A stretch of 64,000 bases of DNA from Marinobacter sp. es.042 (GTDB taxonomy: Bacteria; Pseudomonadota; Gammaproteobacteria; Pseudomonadales; Oleiphilaceae): NCBI RefSeq assembly GCF_900188315.1, contig NZ_LT897781.1, positions 1,488,001-1,552,000 of the forward strand. The letters are read 5' to 3'. Shown here piece by piece: positions 61,697-64,000 of the stretch. The position numbers and the translations under genes were made by a program. The notes beneath the pieces are model-generated. The model made no database searches. It saw only the letters and a program-made list of their open reading frames with translations, and was not told the origin of the DNA. Numbering within the stretch: position 1 is the stretch's first letter; each line of letters opens with the position of its first letter.

Positions 61697-62689
61697 TCAG
61701 TTGCAGCCTGAGACGCAGCTCGCCATGCCATTGAACGCCATGGTGCGGCCACTGAGGGGCACATGAACCGGCACTGTCACTGAATCCCGGAACAGAGCCG
61801 TGCGCGTTCCTTCCTGCACCATGCCACCGGAGGTAGCAGGTTCGTTGGCGTGGGAGGCGATAACCGCCTTCGGTTGCACAAGGTCATTGATTACGTAGGC
61901 GGCCTGTTTCGGTCCGGTGGTGAACGTATCACCGATGTTCATCACCACAAGCCCCGCACCGTAGTGATCCTTCACGACCAGCCTTTGCTCGGCAGTAATG
62001 CCAGTATCGCCGGACAGGTAGACCACCAGGCCGTTGGAGAACCTGAGCACGTAGCCCGTGGGTGGTCCGACACTGGCGCCAACACCCGCGGCAGCCAGAT
62101 ACTCTGCCAGTGGCCCGGTGAGGAACGAAGGCGATACGCCATTGCTGTGCACAGCCGGCACGGTCGTAATTGCCACTCCGCCAACCTCACGCTCGCCACC
62201 GAACCGAACCAACAGCGAGTTTGCAGGATCACCGCCGGCATCTTTCAGCTTGGCAGCAAAGAAGGCGGGCATTTCGCTACCCGTAACAATTTTTGAACCG
62301 TGTTTTACCGCAATATCAACAGTGTTGGATTGTGGCAATGTTGAAACGCCGGTGTCCGGAGACCCGCAAGTGCCCTGATTGGTCTTGCTGATGCGCTGAT
62401 CACCGACATGGTCCCCATGCATGTGGGAAACCAGAACAATATCAATTTTGCCCAGTCGGGGATCATCCGGACCGGCGACCGTTCTGCCGGCGTCATAGAG
62501 AATTCGGGTGCCATTGGGATCTTCAAAGACCAGCGCCCGGTCCCGGCTACAGAACTCACCATCGTGGCTACCCAGGGGTGTGACTTTCACCACGTGGTCG
62601 TCGGCGGTAGCCGGCATAGCGGCGCCGAATAGCATACAGAAAGACACTCCGGCAAAGGCCATCGTGTTGCGCAAACCTGCTCTGAACAT
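61697..62689 (-). CDS. MBL-fold metallohydrolase (UlaG-like), exported
   Basis: This 330-residue protein has a signal peptide (about residues 1-30, ending MPATADD) and the metallo-beta-lactamase motif VLVSHMHGDHVGDQRI (HxHxDH), a later His (AVHSNG) and Asp in YLSGDTGITAEQ. The layout resembles UlaG-type hydrolases. As it is exported, the substrate is periplasmic or extracellular, identity unknown. It has a pair of cysteines at the C-terminus (SCVSGC) and others in the middle (FCSRD, GTCGSP). Confidence 0.88.
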   Translation of the reverse strand: MFRAGLRNTMAFAGVSFCMLFGAAMPATADDHVVKVTPLGSHDGEFCSRDRALVFEDPNGTRILYDAGRTVAGPDDPRLGKIDIVLVSHMHGDHVGDQRISKTNQGTCGSPDTGVSTLPQSNTVDIAVKHGSKIVTGSEMPAFFAAKLKDAGGDPANSLLVRFGGEREVGGVAITTVPAVHSNGVSPSFLTGPLAEYLAAAGVGASVGPPTGYVLRFSNGLVVYLSGDTGITAEQRLVVKDHYGAGLVVMNIGDTFTTGPKQAAYVINDLVQPKAVIASHANEPATSGGMVQEGTRTALFRDSVTVPVHVPLSGRTMAFNGMASCVSGCN

Positions 62690-62815
62690 GTTGTTCGTCC
62701 TCCCACTCGTTTTTTATTAGTACCGGTATTGATACGAACGACAAGCCCGTTGATACCAGTTTAGGCGGCGGGAAGGTCAACGCGTGGGGATTGAGTCAGT
62801 GCGCTTGATTGAGGA

Positions 62816-63787
62816 TCAGGCAGCGCGGGAGTCCGACAGGATAACCCGCTGTTCCAGGCATGCCAGCATGGGCGCCACCTGACGGATTTTCCGGGCCTCG
62901 GGCCAGAGCGCCTCTGCCTCGGCGAAACCCTGGCGGAGAAAGTTAAGCCATTGTTTAATACGACCGGTCACATAGCGGTCCTCAAGCCACCCCTGCAGAA
63001 CCGTAGCGTACTCACGAACCAGGGCGACAGCTTCTGGCCAGGTCATATCCGGCACCGTTTCGCCCTGCTGGCTGGCCTTGATCTGCCGGGCGAGGTCTGG
63101 CCGGGCGATCAGGCCACGGCCAATCATCACGTCATCGCAGCCGGATACCTCACGGCAACGCCAGTAGTCCGCGACACTCCAGATTTCGCCATTGGCAATT
63201 ATGTGGGTTTTGACAGCTTGCCGGGCCCGGGCGATTTCCTCCCAATAGGCCGGCGGCTTATACCCGTCTACTTTGCTGCGGGCATGAATGACAATCTCCG
63301 CCGCGCCTGCCGCTTCCAGCGCCTGGGCACAAGCCACACCCATGGATCGGTCGTCATACCCCAGCCGCATCTTGGCTGTGACCGGCACATGCGCTGGCAC
63401 AGCCTGACGCACAGCAGCCACGATCTCATGCATGAGCTCCGGCTCGCGCATCAACACACAGCCACCCTTGTGCTTGTTGACAGTTTTGGCCGGGCAACCA
63501 AAGTTGATATCCACCTGGGTGGCACCGAGTTCTGCCGCACGCAAGCCGTGGCGCGCCATCTGGTGAGGGTCTGAACCCAGCAGTTGAACGGCAACGGGAG
63601 TGCCGACTTGAGTGAGCGACCGGTTGTATAATTCGGGGGCGTATTTGTAGAACACTCTCGGTGGCAGCATGCCATGGGTGACACGAACGAATTCCGTTAC
63701 GCAACGGTCGATGCCGCCTACCCCGGTCAGGGTTTCACGGATGGGTGCGTCAACCAGCCCTTCCATCGGGGCGAGAATGATGCGCAT
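62816..63787 (-). CDS. dusC: tRNA-dihydrouridine(16) synthase DusC
   Basis: This 323-residue flavoenzyme reduces uridine in tRNA D-loops. It starts MRIILAPMEGLVDAPIRETL and has VDINFGCPAKTVNKHKGGCV with the catalytic Cys, KMRLGYDD, IVIHARSKVDGYKPPAYWEE and ANGEIWSVADYWRCREVSGC. The DusC subtype is suggested by MEGLVDAPIRETLT and overall length. It stands alone, 126 bases from the MBL gene, and runs in the same direction. Confidence 0.95.
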   Translation of the reverse strand: MRIILAPMEGLVDAPIRETLTGVGGIDRCVTEFVRVTHGMLPPRVFYKYAPELYNRSLTQVGTPVAVQLLGSDPHQMARHGLRAAELGATQVDINFGCPAKTVNKHKGGCVLMREPELMHEIVAAVRQAVPAHVPVTAKMRLGYDDRSMGVACAQALEAAGAAEIVIHARSKVDGYKPPAYWEEIARARQAVKTHIIANGEIWSVADYWRCREVSGCDDVMIGRGLIARPDLARQIKASQQGETVPDMTWPEAVALVREYATVLQGWLEDRYVTGRIKQWLNFLRQGFAEAEALWPEARKIRQVAPMLACLEQRVILSDSRAA

Positions 63788-63881
63788 GAGTGCTCCAGCA
63801 ATTACAGGGTCTGTTCGGGGTGAGACTGATCAAAAATCAGACGGAGCGGATTGTAAGGAATTTGGCGGGAAGTTGATAGAC

Positions 63882-63905
63882 GGACACCCCGAAGCCGGGG
63901 TGTCC
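63882..63905 (-). terminator. Strong hairpin after katG
   Basis: GGACACCCCG and CGGGGTGTCC form a perfect ten-base stem with a four-base loop, 19 bases past the katG stop on the minus strand. It lacks a U-run but is otherwise terminator-like. It separates katG from dusC. Confidence 0.6.
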
Positions 63906-63924
63906 AATCGCTTGCTTACAGGTC

Positions 63925-64000
63925 TTATTCGACGTCGAACCGGTCGGCGTTCATGACCTTGGTCCAGGCTGCAACGAAGTCTTTCACGAACTTCTCTTCG
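63925..64000 (-). CDS. katG: Catalase-peroxidase KatG, C-terminal end (rest outside window)
   Basis: The last 24 codons before the TAA read EEKFVKDFVAAWTKVMNADR then FDVE, the conserved C-terminus of bifunctional catalase-peroxidases. KatG removes hydrogen peroxide. Only this end is visible; the gene enters from the right edge. Confidence 0.85.
   Translation of the reverse strand, partial: EEKFVKDFVAAWTKVMNADRFDVE

Noticed and set aside
1..64000. CRISPR array, rRNA, tRNA, insertion sequence or prophage
   Set aside because: No regularly spaced direct repeats, no RNA gene signatures and no transposase or phage proteins were seen.

Overview
The window reads as ordinary chromosome of a motile, aerobic marine gammaproteobacterium. 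The gene set and protein flavour resemble Marinobacter most closely. This is an inference from a flgBCDEFG rod/hook cluster with a sigma54 promoter, a split class II ribonucleotide reductase (NrdJa/NrdJb) behind NrdR boxes, a MASE2-type adenylate cyclase, Fur-controlled iron uptake, a type II QueF and a YcaO fused to OsmC. Most of the DNA is GC-rich and densely coding. One stretch, about 25.97-28.5 kb, is visibly AT-richer and of different origin.

Layout. 0-5.1 kb: flgB-C-D-E-F-G on the minus strand, with flgG running off the left edge. 5.2-14.1 kb: a nitroreductase, an Mpo1-like protein, a class III cyclase, queF, an ABC-2 exporter, two lipoproteins, a degenerate HD-GYP protein and a PilZ protein. 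14.2-17.2 kb: an iron(III) ABC importer (binding protein and permease, no ATPase) under a Fur-like site. 17.2-22.5 kb: a thioesterase, an acyl-CoA synthetase and a complete three-gene ABC importer. 22.5-25.8 kb: nrdJa-nrdJb.

25.97-28.5 kb is the most unusual part. It is a run of at least three integron gene cassettes, each a single plus-strand ORF followed by a 74-84 bp attC site, plus a fourth ORF whose attC is missing. No integrase gene lies in the window, so this looks like a CALIN (cluster of attC sites lacking an integrase). The cassette proteins are a membrane-anchored coiled-coil protein, a small protein resembling a SeqA-N/RHH segment joined to a RAMA/DUF4357-like segment, a zinc-ribbon DUF4145-like protein and a P-loop kinase-like protein. 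These are plausible phage-defence or stress cargo, but that role is unproven.

28.4-35.8 kb is a mixed accessory region: a deaminase and azoreductase divergent from a LysR regulator, small enzymes, YnfA, a serine hydrolase, an SDR, a deleted glutathione S-transferase and a signal-peptide-only remnant. 35.8-42.4 kb: a polar amino acid ABC importer and a YbbAP-like LolD/FtsX transporter. 42.5-48.4 kb: a CoA-transferase, two histone-deacetylase-family genes (the second broken by a single in-frame stop), acetyltransferase, membrane protein and DNA glycosylase genes. 48.4-54.5 kb: a Fur-controlled TonB receptor, a PAS-rich chemoreceptor-like protein, a CaCA exchanger and a racemase. 54.5-64 kb: OsmC-YcaO, a double-CDGSH/glutamate-synthase fusion, a large dehydrogenase whose C-terminal half resembles cyanobacterial acyl-ACP reductase, class I aldolase, an MBL-fold protein, dusC and the 3' end of katG.

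All identifications come from reading motifs and recalled family resemblance. No database search was run.
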